5,992 nucleotides of DNA from Zeimonas sp036675585 (GTDB taxonomy: Bacteria; Pseudomonadota; Gammaproteobacteria; Burkholderiales; Burkholderiaceae_E): contig JAKFES010000105.1 in assembly GCA_036675585.1 (NCBI GenBank), positions 1 to 5,992 on the forward strand. The letters run 5' to 3'. Shown piece by piece: positions 1 through 5,992 of the stretch; positions within the stretch are counted from its first letter, which is position 1; the number at the start of each line of letters is the position of its first letter. The notes beneath the pieces are model-generated. The model did no database searches, was not told the DNA's origin, and was given only the letters and a program-made list of their open reading frames with translations. Position numbers and translations under genes: made by a program.

Positions 1-592
1 TCGACGGGTTGTCGGACTTGCGCGAGATCTTGTCGATCTCGTCGATGTAGACGATGCCGCTCTGCGCCTTCTCGACTTCGTAGTTGCAGTTCTGCAGCAG
101 CTTCTGGATGATGTTCTCGACGTCTTCGCCGACGTAGCCCGCCTCGGTGAGGGTCGTGGCGTCGGCAATGACGAACGGGACGTTCAGCAGCCGCGCGAGC
201 GTCTGCGCGAGCAGCGTCTTGCCCGAGCCGGTGGGGCCGACGAGCAGGATGTTGCTCTTGGCGAGCTCGACCTCGTCTTTCTTGCCTTTGTGGCGCAGCC
301 GCTTGTAGTGGTTGTAGACCGCGACCGACAGGATCTTCTTCGCGCTCTCCTGGCCGATCACGTATTGGTCGAGGATTCCGCAGATTTCCGCCGGGGTGGG
401 CAGCCCGCCCTTCTGCTTGCCGTTGGCGCTCTCGGCCTGCGTCTCGTCACGAACGATGTCGTTGCACAGCTCGATGCATTCGTCGCAGATGAACACCGAG
501 GGTCCGGCAATGAGCTTGCGGACTTCGTGCTGGCTCTTGCCGCAGAAGGAGCAGTACAGCAGTTTTTCGCTCGAGCCCTTCTTGTCCGTCAT
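1..592 (-). CDS. clpX: ClpX, ATP-dependent unfoldase of the ClpXP protease (N-terminal 197 codons; runs off the window)
   Basis: ClpX is a cytoplasmic AAA+ ATPase. It forms a hexamer that recognises tagged proteins, unfolds them and threads them into ClpP. Seen here: an N-terminal zinc-binding domain with CSFC (Cys14, Cys17) and CDEC (Cys36, Cys39); the LPTP-EI linker and DQYVIGQ at about 64-81; Walker A GPTGSGKT at 119-126; the pore-1 loop GYVG at 152-155; and Walker B IVYIDEID at 180-187. The reading ends in SRKSDNPS just after Walker B. Sensor 1, the arginine finger, the RKH loop and the small AAA+ domain would therefore lie beyond position 1; family members are about 420 residues. The ATG at 592-590 is supported by GGAG at 601-598 with a 5-base spacer, and by the normal MTDKK...LYCSFCGK beginning. 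It lies 66 bases after clpP on the same strand, as expected for its protease partner. No frameshift or missing motif is visible. The family assignment is essentially certain. Confidence 0.98.
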   Translation of the reverse strand, partial: MTDKKGSSEKLLYCSFCGKSQHEVRKLIAGPSVFICDECIELCNDIVRDETQAESANGKQKGGLPTPAEICGILDQYVIGQESAKKILSVAVYNHYKRLRHKGKKDEVELAKSNILLVGPTGSGKTLLAQTLARLLNVPFVIADATTLTEAGYVGEDVENIIQKLLQNCNYEVEKAQSGIVYIDEIDKISRKSDNPS

Positions 593-597
593 GTTCG

Positions 598-601
598 CTC
601 C
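598..601 (-). promoter_or_regulatory. Shine-Dalgarno site of clpX
   Basis: The minus strand reads GGAG five bases before the ATG at 592. This is a good match to the 16S anti-SD and supports that ATG as the start. Confidence 0.75.
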
Positions 602-641
602 GACCGGCCGGACAGATGATCGACCTGGCGCAGGGCCCGCC

Positions 642-654
642 GCGCGATGCGCGC
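642..654 (-). other. Small GC hairpin in the clpP-clpX spacer
   Basis: On the minus strand GCGCG and CGCGC flank a CAT loop, giving a perfect 5-bp stem just after the clpP stop codon. No T-run follows, so it is not a canonical intrinsic terminator. It could stabilise the 3' end of clpP mRNA, or simply reflect high GC content. No promoter is apparent in the rest of this 66-base spacer. Confidence 0.3.
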
Positions 655-658
655 CGCC

Positions 659-1321
659 TCAGGCACTTTCCCCCCGCTTCGACATCACCTTGTCGATCAG
701 TCCGTAGCTTACCGCATCTTCCGAGGACATGAAGTTGTCGCGATCGGTGTCGGTAGCGATCCGTTCGATCGGCTGCCCGGTCTTCTCGGCGAGGATCCGG
801 TTCAGCCGCTCGCGCGTGTACAGGATCTCCTTCGCGTGGATCTCGATGTCCGACGCCTGGCCCTGTGCGCCGCCCGACGGCTGGTGGATCATGATGCGCG
901 CGTTCGGCAGCGCGAAGCGCTTGCCTTTGGCGCCGGCGGCCAGCAGGAACGCGCCCATGCTCGCCGCGATGCCCATGCACAAGGTGCTGATGTCGGGCTT
1001 GACGAACTGCATCGTGTCGTAGATGGCCAGACCGGCCGAGACCGAACCACCGGGCGAATTGATGTAGAACGAGATGTCCTTGTCGGGGTTCTCCGACTCG
1101 AGGAACAGCAGCTGCGCGACGACGAGGTTCGCCGTCTGGTCCATCACCGGGCCGACCAGGAAGATCACGTGCTCGCGCAGCAGTCGCGAATAGATGTCGT
1201 AGGCGCGTTCGCCGCGGCCGCTCTGCTCGATGACGATCGGCACCATGCCGAGGCCCTGCGGCGACTGCCGCTCGGCGAGGTGGGCGTTGACCAGATCTTC
1301 GACGAGGCTGTTGAAAGTCAT
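659..1321 (-). CDS. clpP: ClpP, proteolytic subunit of the ATP-dependent Clp protease
   Basis: ClpP is a cytoplasmic serine peptidase of family S14. It assembles as two stacked heptameric rings that degrade proteins fed in by ClpX or ClpA. All catalytic elements are visible in the 220 residues: the oxyanion-hole region SPGGSVSAG at 89-97, nucleophile Ser121 in GIAASMGAF, His146 in IMIHQPSGG, and Asp195 in DTDRDNF. The spacings Ser-His 25 and His-Asp 49 match E. coli ClpP as I remember it. Residues 1 to about 24 precede the conserved MVPIVIEQ segment and probably form the propeptide removed by self-cleavage; it is longer than the 14-residue E. coli propeptide. The ATG at 1321 is preferred over Met26 because GGAG lies at 1331-1328 with a 6-base spacer, and because starting at Met26 would leave no propeptide. 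The gene starts 38 bases after tig and lies 66 bases before clpX, so co-transcription with both is likely. A sigma-32-type promoter was looked for in the short upstream gap and not found. Confidence 0.98.
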   Translation of the reverse strand: MTFNSLVEDLVNAHLAERQSPQGLGMVPIVIEQSGRGERAYDIYSRLLREHVIFLVGPVMDQTANLVVAQLLFLESENPDKDISFYINSPGGSVSAGLAIYDTMQFVKPDISTLCMGIAASMGAFLLAAGAKGKRFALPNARIMIHQPSGGAQGQASDIEIHAKEILYTRERLNRILAEKTGQPIERIATDTDRDNFMSSEDAVSYGLIDKVMSKRGESA

Positions 1322-1327
1322 CGTTGG

Positions 1328-1331
1328 CTCC
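1328..1331 (-). promoter_or_regulatory. Shine-Dalgarno site of clpP
   Basis: The minus strand reads GGAG six bases before the ATG at 1321. This decides between that start and the internal Met26. Confidence 0.75.
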
Positions 1332-1347
1332 GTTTCGTTCGCTCGGT

Positions 1348-1366
1348 GCGCTTTCGCTTTCAGCGC
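1348..1366 (-). other. Possible hairpin across the tig stop codon
   Basis: On the minus strand GCGCT (1366-1362) can pair with AGCGC (1352-1348) around a 9-base purine-rich loop. An alternative CGCT/AGCG stem with a GAA loop overlaps it. The structure covers the tig TGA stop at 1362-1360. It is too weak and lacks the U-tract needed for termination. It may be incidental, or may tune translation between tig and clpP. Confidence 0.2.
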
Positions 1367-2664
1367 GCGCCCATCAGCTCGTCGAACTCGAGCGCGCGCT
1401 CGGCGACCTTCGCCCGCGACAGCGTCCAGTCGACCACGTTCTGTTCGACGACGATCGCTTCGACCTCGGCGAGCCGGTTGCGGTCGCCGAAATAATGGCG
1501 AATGACCTCGCCGGGGTTCTCGTACGCCTGCGCGAACTCCTCGATCTGCTTGCGGATCTGGTCGGGCTTGGCCTGCAGGCCGTGCTGGCGCACGATCTCG
1601 GCGACGATGAGCCCCAGCCGCACGCGCCGCTCGGCCTGCTCGGCGAAGGTGTCGGGCGGGATCGGCGGCAGCTGTTTCGGATCCATTCCGCGCGACTTCA
1701 GGTCTTCGATCGCGCGTTCGGCGAGAACCTGGTTCTCGGCGTCGACCAGCGCCTTCGGGACGTCGAATCTCGACAGCCCGAGCAGTGCGTCCATCACGTT
1801 CGACTTGGTGCGCGAGCGCACGCGCTGCGCGACCTCGCGCTCGAGATTCGCGCGGATGTCGTCGCGCAAGCGACCGACGTCGCCGTCGGCCACGCCGAGC
1901 TGGCGGGCGAAGGCCTCGTCGATCTCGGGCAACTCGGGCGCCTCGATTCTGCGCACCGTCGCCTCGAACTCGGCCGTCTTGCCGGCGAGGTCGGCCGAGC
2001 CGTAGTCGGCCGGGAACGCCACCGGAAACGTCTTCGTCTCGCCGACGTTCGCGCCGCGCAGCCCGGTCTCGAAGTCGGGCAGCATCCGGCCCTCGCCGAG
2101 CACGAACGGGAACCCTTCGGCGCTGCCGCCTTCGAACGCTTCGCCGTCGAGCCGACCGACGAAATCGATCGTCAGCCGGTCGCCGTCGTGCGCCGCACGC
2201 TGCACCTCGTTCCAGCGCACCCGCTGCTTGCGCAGGATCTCGATCGTCTTGTCGATCTCGGCGTCGCCCACCGGCGAGTCGACGCGTTCGACCTCGAGCG
2301 CGGCCGGATCGCCGAGCTCGATGTCGGGATAGACCTCGAACACCGCGGTGAAGCCGAGCTCGTTCTCGGGCGTGCCCTCGCGCGACTCGATGCGCGGCTG
2401 GCCGGCGACGCGCAGCCGATGCTCGCTGACCGCCTCGGTGAAGGCCTTCGAGACGGCGTCGGAGAGCACTTCGGCGTGCACCTGCGGGCCGTACGACTGC
2501 TCGATCATCTTCATCGGGACCTTGCCCGGCCGGAAGCCCGGCATCTTCACGCTGCGCGAGAGCTTGCGCAGCCGCTCGACGACCTGCCGGTTGATCTCCG
2601 ACACGGGCACCGCCATGTCCAGTTTGCGCTCGAGCGAGCCGGTCGATTCCAGTTGCGTTGCCAT
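1360..2664 (-). CDS. tig: Trigger factor, ribosome-associated chaperone and peptidyl-prolyl isomerase
   Basis: Trigger factor docks next to the ribosome exit tunnel, binds nascent chains and has FKBP-type prolyl isomerase activity. All three domains are visible in the 434 residues, close to the usual length of about 430-435. The ribosome-binding domain is about 1-115, with the signature loop GFRPGKVP at 43-50. The FKBP-like domain is about 161-241, running from GDRLTIDFVG through the DFETGLRG segment to EFEATVRRIE. The helical C-terminal chaperone domain occupies about 245-434. The ATG at 2664 gives the expected beginning MATQLESTGSLERKLD. No well-spaced Shine-Dalgarno is visible: the only purine run, GAGAG, abuts the ATG. 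Upstream, tRNA-Leu ends 62 bases away with no terminator between; downstream, clpP follows after 38 bases. The gene therefore seems to lead a tig-clpP-clpX unit that may begin at the tRNA promoter. No truncation or frameshift is seen. Confidence 0.98.
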   Translation of the reverse strand: MATQLESTGSLERKLDMAVPVSEINRQVVERLRKLSRSVKMPGFRPGKVPMKMIEQSYGPQVHAEVLSDAVSKAFTEAVSEHRLRVAGQPRIESREGTPENELGFTAVFEVYPDIELGDPAALEVERVDSPVGDAEIDKTIEILRKQRVRWNEVQRAAHDGDRLTIDFVGRLDGEAFEGGSAEGFPFVLGEGRMLPDFETGLRGANVGETKTFPVAFPADYGSADLAGKTAEFEATVRRIEAPELPEIDEAFARQLGVADGDVGRLRDDIRANLEREVAQRVRSRTKSNVMDALLGLSRFDVPKALVDAENQVLAERAIEDLKSRGMDPKQLPPIPPDTFAEQAERRVRLGLIVAEIVRQHGLQAKPDQIRKQIEEFAQAYENPGEVIRHYFGDRNRLAEVEAIVVEQNVVDWTLSRAKVAERALEFDELMGAR

Positions 2665-2695
2665 CTCTCGGGTGATCCAGTGGAAGCGGAGTGAT

Positions 2696-2718
2696 CGCGG
2701 CGCCGCCAGCCGGCCGCG
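2696..2718 (-). other. GC-rich hairpin in the tRNA-Leu to tig leader
   Basis: On the minus strand CGCGGC (2718-2713) can pair with GCCGCG (2701-2696), a perfect 6-bp all-GC stem with an 11-base loop. It begins 8 bases after the encoded CCA of the tRNA and ends 31 bases before the tig ATG. The following bases (ATCACTCC) contain no U-run, so it is not a standard intrinsic terminator. It could help processing of the tRNA 3' trailer, or partial attenuation of read-through into tig. It could also be incidental to high GC. Confidence 0.3.
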
Positions 2719-2726
2719 TGCCGGTT

Positions 2727-2811
2727 TGGTGCGGCCGAAAGGAGTCGAACCTTCACGCCTTGCAGCGCCAGGACCTAAACCTGGTGCGTCTACCTATTCC
2801 GCCACGGCCGC
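2727..2811 (-). tRNA. tRNA-Leu (anticodon UAG)
   Basis: This 85-base class II tRNA delivers leucine at CUA and, through wobble, other CUN codons. The cloverleaf closes cleanly. The 7-bp acceptor stem pairs GCGGCCG with CGGCCGC. T8 and G9 are followed by a 3-bp D stem (GCG/CGC) with a GG-containing loop. The 5-bp anticodon stem (CCAGG/CCTGG) carries loop TTTAGGT, with anticodon TAG at 2777-2775 and G37. A long variable arm with a CGC/GCG stem follows. The T arm (GAAGG/CCTTT, one G-T pair) carries loop TTCGACT. Discriminator A73, needed for leucyl-tRNA synthetase, and an encoded CCA (2729-2727) complete it. The anticodon corresponds to E. coli leuW. The gene lies between the RND pump and tig on the same strand. 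A tRNA-Leu in front of tig is an arrangement I recall from other betaproteobacteria. Confidence 0.97.
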
Positions 2812-2885
2812 GAACAAACGAAACATTCTAAACGAAGCGCCCGTGCGCCCCGTGGCGGACTGCGAGCCGGAATCGCCGGGCCCGC
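2812..2885. other. RND pump to tRNA-Leu spacer, no terminator seen
   Basis: This 74-base spacer holds the -10-like box of the tRNA promoter in its tRNA-proximal half. Its pump-proximal half is GC-rich. A 4-bp CCGG/CCGG inverted repeat around CGATT (2867-2879) is the only hairpin candidate there. It has no T-run after it, so read-through from the pump gene into the tRNA, or Rho-dependent ending, are both possible. Confidence 0.4.
2825..2830 (-). promoter_or_regulatory. Probable -10 box of the tRNA-Leu promoter
   Basis: The minus strand reads TAGAAT, 5 of 6 matches to the sigma-70 consensus, within the only AT-rich stretch of this neighbourhood. Transcription would start near 2818 and leave a leader of about 6 bases before the tRNA 5' end. 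The hexamer 17 bases upstream (ACGGGG, 2853-2848) does not resemble a -35 box, so the promoter call rests on the -10 and its position. With no terminator before tig, this could also serve tig-clpP-clpX. Confidence 0.5.
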
Positions 2886-5800
2886 TCAGGGCCGGACCCG
2901 GTACCAGGCGACGTACAGCGCGGGAACGAACAGGATCGTCAACACGGTCGCGACGAGCAGCCCGCCGGTGATGGCGACCGCCATCGGCCCCCACAGCACG
3001 TCGCGCGACAGCGGGATCATCGCGAGCACCGCGGCCGCGGCCGTCAGCGCGATCGGGCGGAAGCGACGCACCGTCGATTCGCGCACGGCCTCCCAGCGAC
3101 TGCGTCCCGCCTCGAGATCCTGCCGGATCTGGTCGACGAGGATGACCGTGTTGCGCATGATCATCCCGCCGAGCGCGATCATTCCGAGCATGGCGACGAA
3201 GCCGAACGGCCGTTGCGTGGCGAGCAGCGCGGCGGCGACCCCGATGATGCCCAGTGGCGCCGTCAGCAGCACCATCGCGGTCATCGAGAAGCTGCGAAGC
3301 TGCACCATCAGCAGCAGCAGGACGACGCCGAGCAGCATCGGCACGCCGGCGACGATCGACCCCTGCGCGTGCGCGTTGTCCTCGTAGGGGCCGCCCGCGT
3401 CGATCCGGTAGCCGGGCGGCAGCTGCGCGCGCAGGTCGGCGAGCGTCGGGTCGATGCGCGCCGCGACGTCCGGCGCCTGCAGGCCGTCGACGATGTCGGC
3501 GCGAACGGTGATCACGGGCACGCGGCTGCGACGCCACACGATCGGTTCCTCGAGCGTCTCGTGGATCGACGCGACCTGCGAGAGCGGAACCGAGCGCCCG
3601 CCCGCGGTGGCGATCTGCAGGTTCTGCAGGTTGGCGAGCGACGCGCGCTCGCCGGGCGGCGCGCGCAGCACGACGTCGATGAGCCGGTCGTCTTCGCGGA
3701 ACTGACCGATCGGCGTGCCCGACAGCGCGGTGCCGAGCGAACGCGAGACCTGCGCCGAGCTCGCGCCGATCGCGCGCGCCTTGTCCTGGTCGACCTCGAT
3801 GCGCACGGCGGGCGAGCGCTCGCCCCAATCGAGGTGCGTGTCGATCGTCGCGCGATCGGCGCGCAGGCGCGCGGCGACCGCTTCGGCGATCGACTTCAGC
3901 GCGGCGGGATCTTCTCCGCTCACGCGAAACTGCAACGCGTACGAAACCGGCGGCCCGATCGGCGTGCGAAACGCGCGCGCGCGCACGCCGGGAAAATCGT
4001 CGCGCAGCCGGGCTCGGATCCGCTCGAGCGCGCGGTCGCGCCCCGCGACGTCGGACGTGAGCGCGACGAACTGCGCGAAATTGCTGCGAAACAGCTGCTG
4101 GTCGAGCGAGAGGTAATAGCGCGGCGAGCCGTTGCCGACGTAGCCGACGAAGCGCGCGATGTCGGGATCGGCGGCGAGGATCGCCTCGAGGCGGCGTGCC
4201 TGTTCCTCGGTGGCCCGGTAGCTCGCGCCCTCGGGCAGCCACAGCTCGATCAACAGTTCGGAACGATTCGACGACGGGAAGAACTGCTTCTCGGTGAGCT
4301 GCATCCCGACGACCCCGAGCGCGAACACGAACACCGTCGCGAGAATCGTCTTCCACCGGTGCCGCATGCACGCTTCGATCGTCGCGCGCAGCGCCCGGTG
4401 GAAACGCGAACCGTATGCAGCGTGCGCCGCGGCCGGTCGCTCGCGCAGCAGCCAGTGGCCGAGGAACGGCGTGACCGTCACCGCGGCGACCCACGAGACG
4501 AGCAAGGCGATCGTCACGACGGCGAAGATCGCGAACGCGTATTCGCCCGAGGCCGATTTCGCAGTGGCGATCGGCAGGAAGCCGGCGGCGGTGATCAGCG
4601 TGCCGGTGAGCATCGGGAAAGCGGTGCTCCGATACGCGTAGGTCGCCGCCGAGAAACGGTCGAAACCTTCCTCGATCTTGCGCGCCATCATCTCGATGGC
4701 GATCATCGCGTCGTCGACGAGCAGCCCGAGCGCGATGACGAGCGCGCCGGTCGACACGCGATGCAGTTCGATGCCCGACCAGCGCATCAGCACGAAGGTC
4801 GCGGCGAGCACGAGCGGGATCGTCAGCGCGACGACGGCGCCCGCGCGCAGGCCCAGGCTCAGGAAGCTCACGACCAGCACGATCGCGACCGCCTCGGCGA
4901 GCACGCGCATGAACAGCCCGACCGCATCGTGCACGACGCGCGGCTGGTCCGACACCTTGGCGTATTCGATGCCGGCCGGCAATTCGGCACGCAGGCGCTG
5001 CATCGATCGCTCGAGGTTCTCGCCGAGCCGGATGACGTCGCCGGTGCGCGTCATCGAGACGCCCAGCCCGATCGCCTGCCGCCCGCCGAATCGCATCGTG
5101 TAGACGGGCGGCTCGACGCTGCCGCGGTACACGTGCGCGAGGTCGCCGAGCCGCACGGTGCGCCCGCCGATCGCGAGCGGCAGCGACTGGACCTCGCGGA
5201 CCGAATCGAACTGCCCGGTGACGCGCAACGGCACCGAGCGGGCGGCTCCGTGCACGGTTCCGGCCGGCGCCACCGCGTTCTGCGCCTGCAGTTGCTCGGC
5301 GATGCGCGGTGCGTCGATGCCCAGCGTGGCCAGCGCCTGCGGCGAGATCTCGACGTAGATCCGCTCGTCCTGCACGCCGAACAGCTCGACTTTCTGCACG
5401 TCGGGAACGCGCAGCAGCTCCTGGCGCACCCGCTCGACGTGGCGGCGCAACGCCTCCATCGAGAAGCCGTCGCCGGTGAACGCGTAGATGGTCCCGAACA
5501 CGTCGCCGAACTCGTCGTTGAAGAACGGCCCCGCAACCTCGGCGGGCAACGTCGGGCGGATGTCGCCGATCTTCTTGCGCACCTGGTACCAGATGCCGGG
5601 CACTTCGGCGGCCGGCGCATCGTCCTTCAACTCCAGGACGATCAGCGACTCGCCGGGTTTCGAGTAGCTGCGCGTGAGCTTGAAGTGCGGCGTTTCCTGC
5701 AGCTTGCGTTCGATCCGGTCGGTGACCGCCTCGTCGACCTGTTCGGTCGTCGCGCCGGGCCAGATCGTCCGGATCACCATCATCCGGAACGTGAAGTCCG

Positions 5801-5992
5801 GGTCCTCGCGCTGGCCGAGATCCAGGTAGGCCTTCGCGCCGGCCAGCGCGACGACGAGCATCAGGAACAGCGTGAGTTGCGGAAAGCGCAGCGCGGCGGC
5901 CGACAGATTCGGCAAGCCGCGGCCGGCGCGCTGCGCGGGGCCGCTCGCCGCCGGCGCGGCCCGCTCGCCCGGTCCGGTGTCGGGTGGCGTCA
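2886..5992 (-). CDS. RND-family multidrug efflux permease (inner-membrane proton/drug antiporter), start at or just beyond the window edge
   Basis: This is an AcrB-like trimeric pump subunit, which uses the proton gradient to drive export through a periplasmic adaptor and an outer-membrane channel. Numbered from the TTG at 5915, it has 1009 residues and shows the family plan. TM1 is at about 11-30, followed by a first periplasmic porter/docking region to about 330. TM2-TM6 lie at about 333-485 and TM7 at about 523-540. A second periplasmic region runs to about 850, and TM8-TM12 cover about 854-1005. The proton-relay pair in TM4 is present as GLLVDDA (Asp401, Asp402). The lysine expected in TM10 is arginine (Arg921, in GMIMRNTVILVDQ). 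The frame stays open upstream of 5915 to the window edge, adding about 25 Pro/Ala/Gly-rich residues. The bases at 5992-5991 read TG before an ACG codon, so the true start is probably an ATG or GTG at 5993. The total would then be about 1035 residues, close to AcrB's 1049. The sequence resembles TriC-like 'efflux RND permease' proteins more than AcrB itself; the substrate cannot be told from sequence. The stop is TGA at 2888-2886. Confidence 0.93.
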   Translation of the reverse strand, partial: TPPDTGPGERAAPAASGPAQRAGRGLPNLSAAALRFPQLTLFLMLVVALAGAKAYLDLGQREDPDFTFRMMVIRTIWPGATTEQVDEAVTDRIERKLQETPHFKLTRSYSKPGESLIVLELKDDAPAAEVPGIWYQVRKKIGDIRPTLPAEVAGPFFNDEFGDVFGTIYAFTGDGFSMEALRRHVERVRQELLRVPDVQKVELFGVQDERIYVEISPQALATLGIDAPRIAEQLQAQNAVAPAGTVHGAARSVPLRVTGQFDSVREVQSLPLAIGGRTVRLGDLAHVYRGSVEPPVYTMRFGGRQAIGLGVSMTRTGDVIRLGENLERSMQRLRAELPAGIEYAKVSDQPRVVHDAVGLFMRVLAEAVAIVLVVSFLSLGLRAGAVVALTIPLVLAATFVLMRWSGIELHRVSTGALVIALGLLVDDAMIAIEMMARKIEEGFDRFSAATYAYRSTAFPMLTGTLITAAGFLPIATAKSASGEYAFAIFAVVTIALLVSWVAAVTVTPFLGHWLLRERPAAAHAAYGSRFHRALRATIEACMRHRWKTILATVFVFALGVVGMQLTEKQFFPSSNRSELLIELWLPEGASYRATEEQARRLEAILAADPDIARFVGYVGNGSPRYYLSLDQQLFRSNFAQFVALTSDVAGRDRALERIRARLRDDFPGVRARAFRTPIGPPVSYALQFRVSGEDPAALKSIAEAVAARLRADRATIDTHLDWGERSPAVRIEVDQDKARAIGASSAQVSRSLGTALSGTPIGQFREDDRLIDVVLRAPPGERASLANLQNLQIATAGGRSVPLSQVASIHETLEEPIVWRRSRVPVITVRADIVDGLQAPDVAARIDPTLADLRAQLPPGYRIDAGGPYEDNAHAQGSIVAGVPMLLGVVLLLLMVQLRSFSMTAMVLLTAPLGIIGVAAALLATQRPFGFVAMLGMIALGGMIMRNTVILVDQIRQDLEAGRSRWEAVRESTVRRFRPIALTAAAAVLAMIPLSRDVLWGPMAVAITGGLLVATVLTILFVPALYVAWYRVRP

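Noticed and set aside
1322..1420. Heat-shock (sigma-32) promoter before clpP, as in E. coli
   Set aside because: I looked for CTTGAA-like and CCCCAT-like elements at the right spacing on the minus strand and found none. Absence by eye does not exclude a divergent site.
290..1505. Several plus-strand frames opposite clpX and clpP (for example 290-619, 396-707, 647-1495, 1230-1505)
   Set aside because: All are antisense to well-conserved genes with intact catalytic motifs. Their translations are compositionally biased and show no domain.
1324..2694. Long plus-strand open frame of 456 codons opposite tig
   Set aside because: It mirrors trigger factor in a GC-rich genome where strong third-position G/C bias keeps an antisense frame free of stops. 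Its protein is low-complexity (Leu/Arg/Ala/Asp-rich) with no motif I recognise, while the opposite strand is an unmistakable full-length gene.
2727..2811. tRNA-Leu as an integration site for a mobile element
   Set aside because: The sequence beyond the tRNA 3' end is the ordinary tig-clpP-clpX block. There is no integrase and no visible repeat of the tRNA 3' end in the window.
2867..2879. Inverted repeat after the RND stop codon as an intrinsic terminator
   Set aside because: The stem is only 4 bp (CCGG/CCGG) and is not followed by a T-run on the minus strand.
2794..4494. Second minus-strand open frame of 566 codons overlapping the RND gene
   Set aside because: It lies out of frame inside a clear RND permease, is extremely Arg/Ala-rich, and runs into the tRNA gene. 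This is typical of a +1 shadow frame.
1..5992. Previously undescribed system, CRISPR array, insertion sequence or defence island
   Set aside because: Every stretch longer than 80 bases is accounted for by a recognisable core gene. No direct-repeat array, transposase or unknown gene is present.

Overview
This is a GC-rich window with strong G/C third-position codon bias. It carries ordinary core genes of a proteobacterium, most likely a betaproteobacterium of the Burkholderiales type. That placement rests on the tig-clpP-clpX order, on residue patterns in ClpX and ClpP that I recall from that class, and on a tRNA-Leu directly in front of tig. It is inference from remembered sequences, not from a search. 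All real genes are on the minus strand, so transcription runs from high to low coordinates.

In transcriptional order the layout is as follows. (1) 5992-2886: an inner-membrane RND-family efflux permease, nearly complete. Its likely start codon has its first base one position beyond the window edge. (2) 2811-2727: tRNA-Leu with anticodon UAG and encoded CCA, with a -10-like box just upstream. (3) 2664-1360: trigger factor (tig). (4) 1321-659: the ClpP protease subunit. (5) 592-1: the N-terminal 197 codons of the ClpX unfoldase; the rest lies beyond position 1. Gaps between genes are short (74, 62, 38 and 66 bases), and none contains a convincing intrinsic terminator.

The last three genes form the protein-quality-control block. 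Trigger factor receives nascent chains at the ribosome exit tunnel. ClpX recognises, unfolds and threads substrates, and ClpP degrades them. The RND pump is functionally unrelated. It probably belongs to an efflux operon whose adaptor, and perhaps outer-membrane channel, lie upstream outside the window.

I found no mobile element, CRISPR array, toxin-antitoxin pair, phage gene or anything resembling an undescribed system. The long open frames on the plus strand, and a second long minus-strand frame at 4494-2794, are shadows of the real genes. The points worth a second look are modest: the edge start codon of the pump, its altered proton-relay residues, the apparent tRNA-tig-clpP-clpX transcription unit, and a few GC-rich hairpins in the leader and spacers.
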